From NCBI GenBank assembly GCA_022241475.1, contig JAKOMT010000004.1, positions 82,001 through 146,000 of the forward strand: 64,000 nt of DNA, given 5' to 3'. Positions within the stretch are counted from its first letter, which is position 1. Each line of letters begins with the position of its first letter. Shown piece by piece: positions 9,467-17,896 of this stretch. The translations under genes were made by a program, and so were the position numbers. The notes below the pieces were generated by a model. The model searched no databases, had not been told where the DNA came from, and was given only the letters and a program-made list of their open reading frames with translations. Origin of the DNA: Microvirga sp. GTDB lineage: Bacteria; Pseudomonadota; Alphaproteobacteria; Rhizobiales; Beijerinckiaceae.

Positions 9467-10192
9467 CTAGCGCAGGAAGACGTAGATGAAGACGACGAGG
9501 GCGGGGTCGCGTTCGTCGGCCGCGCCGACGACGTATTCCTCGACGAAATTCTCCTGCGCCTCGAACCCCTCGGCTTCGAGGTGGCTGGTGATCAGGTCAT
9601 AGGTCGCGTCGATGTCGATGAAGGGTCCGGCGTGGACGAAGCGCAGGGCGTGGCCGGACGGGCTCTCGCCCTCTTCGAGCCCGATCGTGGCGAGTTCCGG
9701 CGCGTCGTCCCCGACTGGGAGCATGGCCGAGAAGCGAAAGCCCCGGTCGTCGGTCTTCGTGAACAGCATGAAGGGCCGGCCGACCGGCGCGACGCCGGCT
9801 TCGGCGGTGCGGCGCTCCAGCAGGGCGAAGGCCTCCTTCAGCGCGGTGAACCCGTCGTCCCATTCGCCAGAACCCCGAAAGACCGCCGCGCGCCGCGGCG
9901 TCAGCCGCACCGCGTCGATCCTGTCCACCGAGGCGGGCGGCGGGGCGAGCGTCGGCGCGTCGCCGGGGAGGTTGAACGGGCGGGGAAGGGCGAACGCTCC
10001 CGAGCCGTCGGGCAGGATCGGCGAGCGCAGCGCGCCTGAGCCGCTCTCCTCGCGCAGTTCGTCGGGCAGGTCGGGGCGCGCATAGGCGAGGGCGGGCGCC
10101 GCGCCGTCCGGGGCGACCAGGAGCGCCAGCACGAGGGCGAGCGCGCCGATACGGCCAGCCGCTCCCGCGCGTCGAGCCCCTACCAATCGCAT
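9467..10192 (-). CDS. Exported GyrI-like (AraC effector-binding fold) protein
   Basis: 241 aa with an N-terminal signal peptide (Arg-rich n-region, hydrophobic core [12 protein letters not shown], probable cleavage after ALA near residue 36). The mature part carries a GyrI-like/SOUL-type small-molecule binding domain from about residue 90. It shows the family pattern of a [13 protein letters not shown] strand, FRFSAMLPV, and an [15 protein letters not shown] helix. GyrI-like domains are normally cytoplasmic, so the signal peptide is unusual and suggests binding of a periplasmic ligand. Its stop faces the dcd stop. No pathway partner is obvious. Confidence 0.7.
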   Translation of the reverse strand: MRLVGARRAGAAGRIGALALVLALLVAPDGAAPALAYARPDLPDELREESGSGALRSPILPDGSGAFALPRPFNLPGDAPTLAPPPASVDRIDAVRLTPRRAAVFRGSGEWDDGFTALKEAFALLERRTAEAGVAPVGRPFMLFTKTDDRGFRFSAMLPVGDDAPELATIGLEEGESPSGHALRFVHAGPFIDIDATYDLITSHLEAEGFEAQENFVEEYVVGAADERDPALVVFIYVFLR

Positions 10193-10287
10193 CCGCCCCC
10201 TCCCGATCTTGCGCTGAAGGGCGATATACCCGATATGCCGGGCGGGATCGAGCGCATGGCGCGCGCCCGCAGCGGAGAAGCGAACCG

Positions 10288-11184
10288 ATGGGCGGTCTGG
10301 CGGGCAGGCGTTTCCTCAAGATGAACGGCCTCGGCAACGAGATCACCCTGCTTGACCTGCGCGGGACGAAGATCGCGGTGGCGCCGCGCGAGGCGCGCGC
10401 GCTCGCCGCCGATCCCCGCTCCCGCTTCGACCAGCTGATGATCCTGCACGATCCGACGGAGCCCGGCGTCGACGCCGATATCCGCATCCTCAACGCCGAC
10501 GGCTCGGAGGCGGGCGCCTGCGGCAACGGCATGCGCTGCGTCGCCTGGGCCATGACCGTTGACCCCGCGATGTCGGGCGGTCTCGATCGCGAGACGCTGC
10601 GCCTGCGCACCCGCGCCGGCGTGCTCTCGGCAGCCAAGCTCGACGAGACCACGTTCACCGTGGACATGGGCGCGCCGCGCCTCGCCTGGGACGAGATCCC
10701 CCTGCGCGATCGCTTCCCGGACACCCGCCGCATCGAGTTGCAGATCGGGCCGATCGACGCGCCGATCCTGCATTCGCCTGCGGCGGTGAACATGGGCAAT
10801 CCGCATGCGATCTTCTTCGTCGAGGACGTCGACGGCTACGATCTGGGGAGGATCGGCCCGCTTCTCGAAAACCACCCGATCTTTCCGGAGCGCGCCAACA
10901 TTTCGCTCGCGCAGGTTCTCGCGCCCGACCATATCCGCCTGCGCGTCTGGGAGAGGGGCGCGGGGCTGACGAAGGCCTGCGGCTCGGCCGCGTGCGCAGC
11001 GCTCGTCGCGGCCGCGCGCCTGCGCCTCACGGGCCGCGAGGCGATCGTGTCGCTGCCGGGCGGCGACCTGCGCATCGCCTGGCGGGAAAGCGATTCGCAT
11101 GTGCTGATGACCGGCCCGGTGGAGCTGGAACACGAAGGCCGCATCGATCCCGACCTTTTCGTCGCTGCGGACGCGACGGGATGA
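10288..11184 (+). CDS. dapF: Diaminopimelate epimerase
   Basis: 298 aa; interconverts LL- and meso-diaminopimelate in lysine and peptidoglycan synthesis. Both catalytic cysteines are present in their motifs: Cys78 in GACGNGMRC and Cys231 in [10 protein letters not shown]. The N-terminal [10 protein letters not shown] is the usual family opening. The stop overlaps the start of mtaB in ATGA, so the two are translationally coupled, as in many alphaproteobacteria. Secure. Confidence 0.96.
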   Translation: MGGLAGRRFLKMNGLGNEITLLDLRGTKIAVAPREARALAADPRSRFDQLMILHDPTEPGVDADIRILNADGSEAGACGNGMRCVAWAMTVDPAMSGGLDRETLRLRTRAGVLSAAKLDETTFTVDMGAPRLAWDEIPLRDRFPDTRRIELQIGPIDAPILHSPAAVNMGNPHAIFFVEDVDGYDLGRIGPLLENHPIFPERANISLAQVLAPDHIRLRVWERGAGLTKACGSAACAALVAAARLRLTGREAIVSLPGGDLRIAWRESDSHVLMTGPVELEHEGRIDPDLFVAADATG

Positions 11185-12434
11185 GCGTCGAGACGATCAC
11201 GTTCGGTTGCCGGCTCAATATCAACGAGTCGGAAGCTATGGAGCGGCAGGCCGCCGAAGCCGGGCTGTCCGACGTCGTGATCGTCAACACCTGCGCCGTC
11301 ACCGCCGAGGCGACGCGGCAGGCCCGGCAGGCGATCCGCCGCGCGGCCCGCGAGAAGCCGGGCGCGCGCATCGTCGTGACCGGCTGCGCGGCTCAGATCG
11401 ATCCCTCCGCCTTCGCGGCGATGCCGGAAGTCGCGCAGGTGCTCGGCAACCACGAGAAGACGCAAGCGCAGTCGTGGCGGCGCCTCGCCGATTTCGGCGT
11501 GTCGGAAACCGAGCGCGTTCGGGTCGACGACATCATGGCGGTGCGCGAGACGGCGTCGCACCTGATCGACGGAATGCGCGGCCACACGCGCGCCTTCGTG
11601 CAGGTTCAGAACGGCTGCGACCATCGCTGCACCTTCTGCGTCATTCCCTACGGCCGCGGCAATTCGCGCTCCGTGCCGGCCGGCGTCGTCGTCGACCAGA
11701 TCCGCGCGCTCGTCGAAAACGGGGCGAAGGAGGTCGTGATCAGCGGCGTCGACGTCACGAGCTGGGGCCGTGACCTGCCGGGGGCGCCGGCCTTCGGGGC
11801 GCTGGTCAAGGCGATCCTGCGCCATATCCCGGACCTGCCGCGCCTGCGCCTCTCGTCGATCGATTCCGTCGAGGCCGACGACGATCTTCTCGACGCGATC
11901 GCCAGCGACCCGCGCCTGATGCCGCATCTGCACCTCTCGCTGCAGGCGGGCGACGATCTCGTCCTCAAGCGCATGAAGCGCCGGCATTCTCGCGCCGACG
12001 CGATCCGATTCTGCGCGGACGTGCGCCGCTTGCGGCCGGACGTCGTCTTCGGCGCGGACGTCATCGCCGGCTTTCCGACCGAGGACGAGGCGATGTTCGG
12101 CCGCTCCCTCGACCTCGTCGAGGAATGCGGGCTCACGCACCTGCACGTCTTCCCGTATTCGCCCCGTCCCGGCACGCCGGCGGCGCGGATGCCGCAGGTC
12201 GCGCGGGAGATCGTGAAGGACCGCGCCGCGCGTCTGCGCGCCGCCGGGGAGCGCTCGCTTCGCCGGCATCTCGACGGGGAGGCGGGTCTCGTGCGCCGCG
12301 TGCTGACCGAGCGCGGCGGCGTCGGCCGAACGGAGGCCTTCACGGCGGTGCGTTTTCCCGACCGCGTCGAGGCGGGCGCGATCCTCGACGTGCCCATCGC
12401 GGGCCATGACGGGCGTATGCTGATCGCGGCCTGA
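11181..12434 (+). CDS. mtaB: tRNA (N6-threonylcarbamoyladenosine(37)-C2)-methylthiotransferase MtaB
   Basis: 417-aa radical-SAM enzyme that adds a methylthio group to t6A37 of ANN-decoding tRNAs. It has the MTTase N-terminal domain ([12 protein letters not shown], Cys10) with further cluster cysteines in the first 80 residues. The radical-SAM CxxxCxxC follows (Cys146, Cys150, Cys153; [10 protein letters not shown]), then a TRAM-like C-terminus. The ATG overlaps the dapF stop by four bases. Length and motifs match MtaB better than MiaB. Confidence 0.93.
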   Translation: MSVETITFGCRLNINESEAMERQAAEAGLSDVVIVNTCAVTAEATRQARQAIRRAAREKPGARIVVTGCAAQIDPSAFAAMPEVAQVLGNHEKTQAQSWRRLADFGVSETERVRVDDIMAVRETASHLIDGMRGHTRAFVQVQNGCDHRCTFCVIPYGRGNSRSVPAGVVVDQIRALVENGAKEVVISGVDVTSWGRDLPGAPAFGALVKAILRHIPDLPRLRLSSIDSVEADDDLLDAIASDPRLMPHLHLSLQAGDDLVLKRMKRRHSRADAIRFCADVRRLRPDVVFGADVIAGFPTEDEAMFGRSLDLVEECGLTHLHVFPYSPRPGTPAARMPQVAREIVKDRAARLRAAGERSLRRHLDGEAGLVRRVLTERGGVGRTEAFTAVRFPDRVEAGAILDVPIAGHDGRMLIAA

Positions 12435-12511
12435 AAGGGAGTAGACAGTCGCAATTGAACGGCGCTAAGACGGGATTTCTCGTATTTGGCGTTGCGCGGA
12501 AGGGGTTTGCT

Positions 12512-13183
12512 GTGCCGACGTTTCCGGATCGCTTGGCGGAAGGCTATGACGCGTTCCTTTCGGGACGCTTCGAACGCGAGCGCGCGCGCTATCGCGAACT
12601 CGCCTCGCGCGGCCAGACCCCGGAGATCATGCTGATCGGCTGCTGCGATTCGCGCGTCGCGCCCGAAGCGATCTTCGACGCCGCTCCGGGCGAGATGTTC
12701 GTCACCCGCAACGTCGCCAATCTCGTGCCGCCCTATCAGCCCGACGGCGAGAACCACGGCACCAGCGCCGCGCTCGAATACGCCGTGCAGGTGCTGCGCG
12801 TGAAGCACATCGTCGTCCTCGGCCACGCCCAGTGCGGCGGCGTCGCCGCGCACGCAGCCGAGGGCGAGCCGCTCTCGCCGGGCGACTTTATCGGCAAATG
12901 GATCGCCACGATCGACCCGGCGGCCGCGACGATCCCGCCCTCGCAGCGCAACCGGCCCGATTACCAGCGGCTCCTGGAGCTGGCCTCGGTGCGCCAGAGC
13001 CTGCGCAACCTGATGTCCTTTCCCTGCGTGCGCATTCTCGTCGAGCGCGGCAAGCTTCAGCTTCACGGCGCCTATTTCGGCGTCTCGGACGGTCGGCTCC
13101 TCGCGCTCGACAACGAGACGGGCGAGTTCGCGCCGGTGGCGGATTCGGGCGGCGCTCGCCCGAGCCTGATGCGCTGCGACTGA
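12512..13183 (+). CDS. Beta-class carbonic anhydrase
   Basis: 223 aa; hydrates CO2 to bicarbonate. Zinc ligands and the Asp-Arg dyad are visible: Cys44 with Asp46/Arg48 in GCCDSRV, and His105/Cys108 in GHAQCGG. This residue pattern is the beta-CA signature; the second Cys replaces the usual Ser of CSDSR. The GTG at 12512 is chosen because GGAAGGGG lies just upstream and gives the short family N-terminus (PTFPDRLAEGYDAFL). A TTG at 12455 would add 19 residues with no homology support. Confidence 0.92.
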   Translation: MPTFPDRLAEGYDAFLSGRFERERARYRELASRGQTPEIMLIGCCDSRVAPEAIFDAAPGEMFVTRNVANLVPPYQPDGENHGTSAALEYAVQVLRVKHIVVLGHAQCGGVAAHAAEGEPLSPGDFIGKWIATIDPAAATIPPSQRNRPDYQRLLELASVRQSLRNLMSFPCVRILVERGKLQLHGAYFGVSDGRLLALDNETGEFAPVADSGGARPSLMRCD

Positions 13184-13248
13184 GGCGTCGCTCCGCTTCG
13201 GAAATCCCCTTGCCCTGCCCCCCGCAGCGCGTCTATGGATAGGGCGTT

Positions 13249-13323
13249 GCGGGCGTAGTTCAGTGGTAGAACGTCAGCTTCCCAAGCTGAATGTCGTCGG
13301 TTCGATCCCGATCGCCCGCTCCA
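13249..13323 (+). tRNA. tRNA-Gly (anticodon CCC)
   Basis: A 75-nt cloverleaf with encoded CCA. Acceptor GCGGGCG pairs with CGCCCGC, the anticodon stem TCAGC/GCTGA encloses TTCCCAA (anticodon CCC), and the T-loop is TTCGATC. Reads GGG glycine codons. Confidence 0.96.
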
Positions 13324-13386
13324 GATCGCCTGATAATCGACGCCCGGACGCGCCGCCAAACTGCGGCGCGGCGCTCGCGCGCGTTC

Positions 13387-14406
13387 TCACGTCGGGGGTC
13401 TCGCGACGATCCGCTCGACCGAAACCTCGTGCAGGGCGCGGCCGCCTTCGGCGAACGCCGTGACGTTGCCGATGGTCGTCTGGGCGATGTTGAGCATCGC
13501 CTCGGCGGTGAAGAAGGCCTGATGGCCGGTGATCAGGACATTGGGAAACGTCAAAAGGCGCGCGAACACGTCGTCCGGGATGAACCGGTTCGAGAGATCC
13601 TCGAAGAACAGGTCCGATTCCTCCTCGTAGACGTCGAGTCCGAGGCTGCCGATGATCCCCTCCTTCAGGCCGCGAATCGCCGCGCGCGTGTCGATCACCG
13701 CGCCGCGGCTGGTGTTGATCAGCATCACGCCACGCTTCATCTGGCGCAGGCAGGCCGCGTCGACGAGGTGACGCGTGTCCGGGGTGAGCGGACAGTGCAG
13801 GGTGACGACGTCGCAAGAGCCGAACAGTTCCTCGCGGTCGACGTAGCGCACGCCGAGCGCGACGCAGGCCGGGTTCGGAACCGGATCATGAGCCAGCACG
13901 ACGCAGCCGAAACCCGTGAGGATGCGCGCGACGACCGCGCCGATCTGGCCCGTGCCGACGACGCCCGCGGTCTTGCCGTTCAGATCGAAGCCCAGCAGTC
14001 CTTCGAGCGCGAAATTGCCCTCGCGCACGCGGTTATAGGCCCGGTGGGTCTTGCGGTTGAGCGTCAGGATCAGGGCGAGCGCGTGTTCCGCCACCGCGTG
14101 AGGCGAATAGGCCGGCACGCGCGCGACGACGAGGCCGAGCTCCCGCGCCGCCTCGATGTCCACATGGTTGAACCCCGCGCTGCGCAGCACGACGAGGCGC
14201 ACGCCGCGCCCCGCGAGGTCCTGCAGGGCGGCGCGGTCGAGCTCGTCGTTGACGAAGGCGCAGACCGCCTCCGCGCCTTGCGCCAGGGCCGCCGTCTCGG
14301 CCGAGAGCCGCACGTCGAGGTAATGCAACTCGTGCTTTCCCTCGGCGTTGGCGGCGTCGAGGAACTGGCGATCGTAAGACTTCGTGCTGAACACCGCCAT
14401 TTTCAT
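13387..14406 (-). CDS. D-2-hydroxyacid dehydrogenase (D-lactate dehydrogenase-like)
   Basis: 339-aa NAD-dependent 2-hydroxyacid dehydrogenase. The Rossmann motif GVVGTGQIGAVVARIL (about residues 146-161), the substrate Arg in the VTLHCPLTPDTRHLV region, and the closing GHQAFFTAEA with the catalytic His fit the LdhA branch, which reduces pyruvate to D-lactate. The opening MKMAVFSTKSYDRQFLD is typical of LdhA. The start at 14406 has GGGAGCAGG upstream. The exact substrate cannot be fixed from sequence. Confidence 0.88.
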   Translation of the reverse strand: MKMAVFSTKSYDRQFLDAANAEGKHELHYLDVRLSAETAALAQGAEAVCAFVNDELDRAALQDLAGRGVRLVVLRSAGFNHVDIEAARELGLVVARVPAYSPHAVAEHALALILTLNRKTHRAYNRVREGNFALEGLLGFDLNGKTAGVVGTGQIGAVVARILTGFGCVVLAHDPVPNPACVALGVRYVDREELFGSCDVVTLHCPLTPDTRHLVDAACLRQMKRGVMLINTSRGAVIDTRAAIRGLKEGIIGSLGLDVYEEESDLFFEDLSNRFIPDDVFARLLTFPNVLITGHQAFFTAEAMLNIAQTTIGNVTAFAEGGRALHEVSVERIVARPPT

Positions 14407-14529
14407 CGCCTGCTCCCTCGCCGGTTCGCGGACCCGATCGACCGCCGGAGGCCGGAAGGCCGACCGCAGCAAGGCATACAGCAAGAGCGGGTCCGGCCCT
14501 AGCCGACCGGCGCGCCGACCGGTTCTTGC

Positions 14530-16689
14530 CTACCCTTCCGCGGAAAGCACAGCGCGCGTCGTTTCTCCGACGACGTCGACATGGGTGAGGGCCTCGCGCA
14601 GGCGGTCGCGGTCGATCGGGTCGAGGCTTTTGACGGCGACGCGGGTCGAGGGTTTGCGCCCCGCCGCGAGGTCGCCGATCTGCTGGGCCAGCACGAGACG
14701 GGCGACGAAGGCGTGGATGTCGGCGAGCATGCGAGCGTCCGCCTCGCCCGCGCCGGCGCGTCGCGTGGCCTCGCGCAGCCGCTCCGCCGTCGCCGTGGAG
14801 GCCACGCCGTGGCGCAACGCCATGGCGCGCGCGCCCGCGACGATCGGGAAGAGCGCTCCTGCCTTGAGATCGACGCGCCCCGTCTCGTCCGTGCGCACGC
14901 GTCCGAACAGGGTGAGCGGCGCGCGCCGGGCGATGGCCTGCTCGGCGAGGAAGCGCGTCAGGCCGGGGCTGCGCCGGGCCGTGGCGGTGGCGTGGTCGCG
15001 CAGCGCCGCAGCCAGCCCCTCCGCGCCGGCCCCGCCGCCCGCCGCGGCGGCGACGAAATCGTAGAAGATGTCGACGTTGAGCAGCGCCTCCGGCTCGGGC
15101 CGCGCGGCCCAGGCGTCGAGCTGCGCCGTCCATTCGGACAGCCGCCGCCGAAAGGCGCGCTCGCCCGCCATGACGCCGCCCTTGCACAGGGGCACGCCCG
15201 CGCTGTCGAGGATGGCGTTGATCCGCGCGCCGAACTCAGTGAACCAGTCTTGCGGCGCATCGAGATCGCCGGCGTAGGAATCCTCCACGATGAGCGCGTT
15301 GTCCTGGTCCGGGGCGAGGAGGCTCTCCCCGCGTCCGCCCGAGCCGAGGACGAGGAGGCACCACCGCGCCGGGGCCGGTCCGCGCCCCGCCGAAGCGAGC
15401 TCCGCTTCGGCGAATTCCGCCGCGCGGGCCGCCATGGCCCGGTTCTCCGCCGAGATCACCGTCGAGACGCCCGTCGAATCCATGCCGTCGGCGAGGAGCG
15501 AGGCGGCGAGCGGCGTGAGCGCGGCCTGCGCGGACGCGAGATCCTCGGCGGAACGCGCCTGAGCGATCTCGTCGCCGACGGTGAGCGTCGCAAGCGCGCG
15601 CTCGCGCAGCAGCGTGCGCAGGGTGAAGATTCCGCAGATCGCGCCGTTCGGATCCGTGACGGGAAGGTAGCGCAGGTTGCGGCGCGCCATGAGGCCGAGC
15701 GCCCGATAGAGCAGCGTGTCCTGCGGCGCGGCGATGACCGGGGCGCTCATCACCGCCGACACGGGCAGCGCCGCCGCGTCCGCGCCCGCCTTGCCCATCG
15801 CGCGCAGGACGTCGCGCTCGGTGACGATCCCCGCCCTGCCAGCCGCCAGCGGCTCGACGAGGAGGCATCCGATCCCCGCCGCGATCATGCGCGCGGAGGC
15901 GTCGCCGAGGCTGACGTCCGTCGACACGGCGCGCGCGGGCGAGGTCATGACCTCCGACAGCCGGTGCCGGTAGAGAAACCCGTCGATGGCGCGGCTGGCG
16001 CCGAGCGGGATGGCGCCGTCGGTGAAATCGGGCTTGCCGCCGGGGCGGTCGAACCAGCCCGCCTTCTCCTGTCGGGCGACGAGGTCGCGCGGCCGTCGCG
16101 AGGCGGCCTCGGCTTGCGCGAGCGTGCGCAGGCCCGCTGCGATCCAGTCCGGCCCGACGGCCGCGAACACCTCCGCGCAGGCGCGCGCGTCTCCGAGCGC
16201 CGTGTGTCGGCCCTCGATCACGACGCCCGCGGCCGCAGCCAGAGCCTCGAGCGACGGCTCGGCGAAGGTGTGGTCGAGCCCGGCGGCGACGAGCCCGATA
16301 TCGAGGCTGCGCGGCTCCCGCCAGACGACGCCGGCGCGCGCCGCCTCAAAGCGCAGCACGGCGAGATCGAAGGCGATGGAATGGCCGATGACGACTGCGT
16401 CGCCGATGTAATGGGCGAGCTCCGCCAGCGCCTCGGCGATCGTCGGCGCGCCCGCCACGTCGGCGTCGGCGATTCCATGGATGCGGGTGGCGAGCGGCGG
16501 AATCGGTCTCTGTGGATCGACGAGGCGCAGGAGCGGCGCGTCGGGCGAGAGCATGAAGCCGGCCATGCGCACGGCGCCGATCTGCACCACGCGATCGCGG
16601 CGCACGTCGAGGCCCGTGGTCTCGAGATCCAGCGCGACGAAACGGCGATCGGCGAGGAAATCGCCCGTCCGCCCCGCCCCGCTTCTCAC
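14530..16689 (-). CDS. Exonuclease-CBS-DUF294 nucleotidyltransferase fusion protein
   Basis: A 719-aa multidomain protein. Residues 15-175 are a DEDDh 3'-5' exonuclease (DnaQ-like) with all catalytic residues: Asp21, Glu23, Asp108, His162, Asp167. Residues about 245-365 are two CBS domains, usual sensors of adenine nucleotides. Residues about 375-515 are a DUF294/GlnD-like nucleotidyltransferase with LGSGGRGES followed by DQDNAL (near 446-464). The rest is the helical DUF294 C-terminal domain. CBS-DUF294 proteins commonly neighbour the DUF4212/symporter pair found divergently here; the nuclease fusion is less usual. It is coupled to the upstream unknown gene by an ATGA overlap. A regulatory role is inferred and the substrate is unknown. 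Confidence 0.85.
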   Translation of the reverse strand: MRSGAGRTGDFLADRRFVALDLETTGLDVRRDRVVQIGAVRMAGFMLSPDAPLLRLVDPQRPIPPLATRIHGIADADVAGAPTIAEALAELAHYIGDAVVIGHSIAFDLAVLRFEAARAGVVWREPRSLDIGLVAAGLDHTFAEPSLEALAAAAGVVIEGRHTALGDARACAEVFAAVGPDWIAAGLRTLAQAEAASRRPRDLVARQEKAGWFDRPGGKPDFTDGAIPLGASRAIDGFLYRHRLSEVMTSPARAVSTDVSLGDASARMIAAGIGCLLVEPLAAGRAGIVTERDVLRAMGKAGADAAALPVSAVMSAPVIAAPQDTLLYRALGLMARRNLRYLPVTDPNGAICGIFTLRTLLRERALATLTVGDEIAQARSAEDLASAQAALTPLAASLLADGMDSTGVSTVISAENRAMAARAAEFAEAELASAGRGPAPARWCLLVLGSGGRGESLLAPDQDNALIVEDSYAGDLDAPQDWFTEFGARINAILDSAGVPLCKGGVMAGERAFRRRLSEWTAQLDAWAARPEPEALLNVDIFYDFVAAAAGGGAGAEGLAAALRDHATATARRSPGLTRFLAEQAIARRAPLTLFGRVRTDETGRVDLKAGALFPIVAGARAMALRHGVASTATAERLREATRRAGAGEADARMLADIHAFVARLVLAQQIGDLAAGRKPSTRVAVKSLDPIDRDRLREALTHVDVVGETTRAVLSAEG

Positions 16690-17408
16690 GGCGCGACCGA
16701 GGCCCGCGCCGCGATGGCCCCGGCCACCGCGTCATAGTCGATATCCTCGCGCATCCGGCGCTTGTAGTCGACGAAGCGGAAGGCGACGTTGTTGAGCACC
16801 ATCCCGATATCCGAAACGCGGATCGCCTCCTCGACGGGGGCGTGCCGCATCAGGCGGCGCGCCGTCGCCCCGCTGATCTCCTCGGCCTTGCGCGGCGGCG
16901 CGGCCAACGCGTCGGCGAGGCGTCCGCGAAACTCCGCCACGACGTCGCTCCAGCCCTCGTCGGCGCGGTGCGCGGGCGCGGGCTCTCGCGCCAGCGCCGC
17001 CTCGTAGAGCGCCACGAGCGCGTCCTCCAATCCCTCCCGCGGGCCGAGAGGACGATCGCGCAGATCGCCCTCGAGGATCAGGATCAGATCCTGCGCGGCG
17101 CAGGCGAAGCCCTCCCATTTGCAGATGTCGAGCGCGAAGGCGAAACCCTCGTCCTGGAACAGGCGTGGACCCGCCATGCCGGTGCGGGCGCGCAGATAGG
17201 AATAGACCGAGCCCTGGGCGAGATAGGCCGCGCCGGAGCGGATCGCCTCGGTCGCGCCGTCCCAATCCGTCGCGCGCGGGCGCTCGACGCCCGTCAGCGT
17301 CTCGGAGACGCGCCGGCGCGCCGCCTCGATGAAGCGCGCCAGGCGGCCTCCCTCCCGCTCACGGGCGCGCGGGCATTGCGGGGAAGGTCTCGTCATCGCG
17401 TCGCTCAT
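16686..17408 (-). CDS. Conserved protein of unknown function coupled to the DUF294 fusion
   Basis: 240 aa, predicted soluble, helical, no signal peptide and no catalytic motif I recognise. Features include QGSVYSYLRARTG, a central DEGFAFALDICKWEGF and a Lys/Arg-rich C-terminus (VDYKRRMREDIDYD). Its stop overlaps the start of the exonuclease-CBS-DUF294 gene, implying a stable partnership. It starts about 210 bases from the divergent DUF4212/symporter operon. The function is not assigned. Confidence 0.72.
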   Translation of the reverse strand: MSDAMTRPSPQCPRAREREGGRLARFIEAARRRVSETLTGVERPRATDWDGATEAIRSGAAYLAQGSVYSYLRARTGMAGPRLFQDEGFAFALDICKWEGFACAAQDLILILEGDLRDRPLGPREGLEDALVALYEAALAREPAPAHRADEGWSDVVAEFRGRLADALAAPPRKAEEISGATARRLMRHAPVEEAIRVSDIGMVLNNVAFRFVDYKRRMREDIDYDAVAGAIAARASVAP

Positions 17409-17616
17409 CGAATCGTCCGCCTATCGTAGCATTGACGGTTAACAGGCTTTGGATGACGAATACTACGCTCGACCGCTCATGTATAGCGAATCGGGCGTCA
17501 CCTGTTCGTCGAAGACGCCGTATCAGAGCGTCGAGCGAAAGAGGTTCCTGGGGAGGATAACGTCGTCGCCCGCCGGTGATGCGAACACTTCTCCCTGTCT
17601 CTAAGGGAGGTCTTCA

Positions 17617-17883
17617 ATGGCAAACAAGATCACGCCTGAAGTCGGGCGCGCTCACTGGGCGAAAACACGATCCCTCATGTTCGTGACCCTCGCAATCTGG
17701 GCGTTCTTCAGCTTCTTCATCCACTTTTTCGCCGTTCCCTTGAACTCCATTGTCATCTTCGGCTTTCCGCTGGGGTATTACATGGCCGCTCAAGGATCAC
17801 TGATCATCTTCGTCATTCTGATTTTCTGGTTCTGCTCGAAGCAAAATCAGATCGACGAGGAATTCGGCGTCGCCGAAGACTGA
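17617..17883 (+). CDS. DUF4212 small subunit of a solute:sodium symporter
   Basis: An 88-aa protein with two membrane helices (about residues 20-42 and 50-75). It matches the DUF4212 (TIGR03647) small-subunit family in length and pattern (HWAKTRSLMF, FPLGYYMAAQGSLIIFV). These always sit before a VC_2705-type symporter, as here (13-base gap). A strong ribosome-binding site, AAGGGAGG, precedes the ATG. It probably assembles with the large subunit in the inner membrane. Confidence 0.92.
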   Translation: MANKITPEVGRAHWAKTRSLMFVTLAIWAFFSFFIHFFAVPLNSIVIFGFPLGYYMAAQGSLIIFVILIFWFCSKQNQIDEEFGVAED

Positions 17884-17896
17884 ACGGGAGGTTGAC

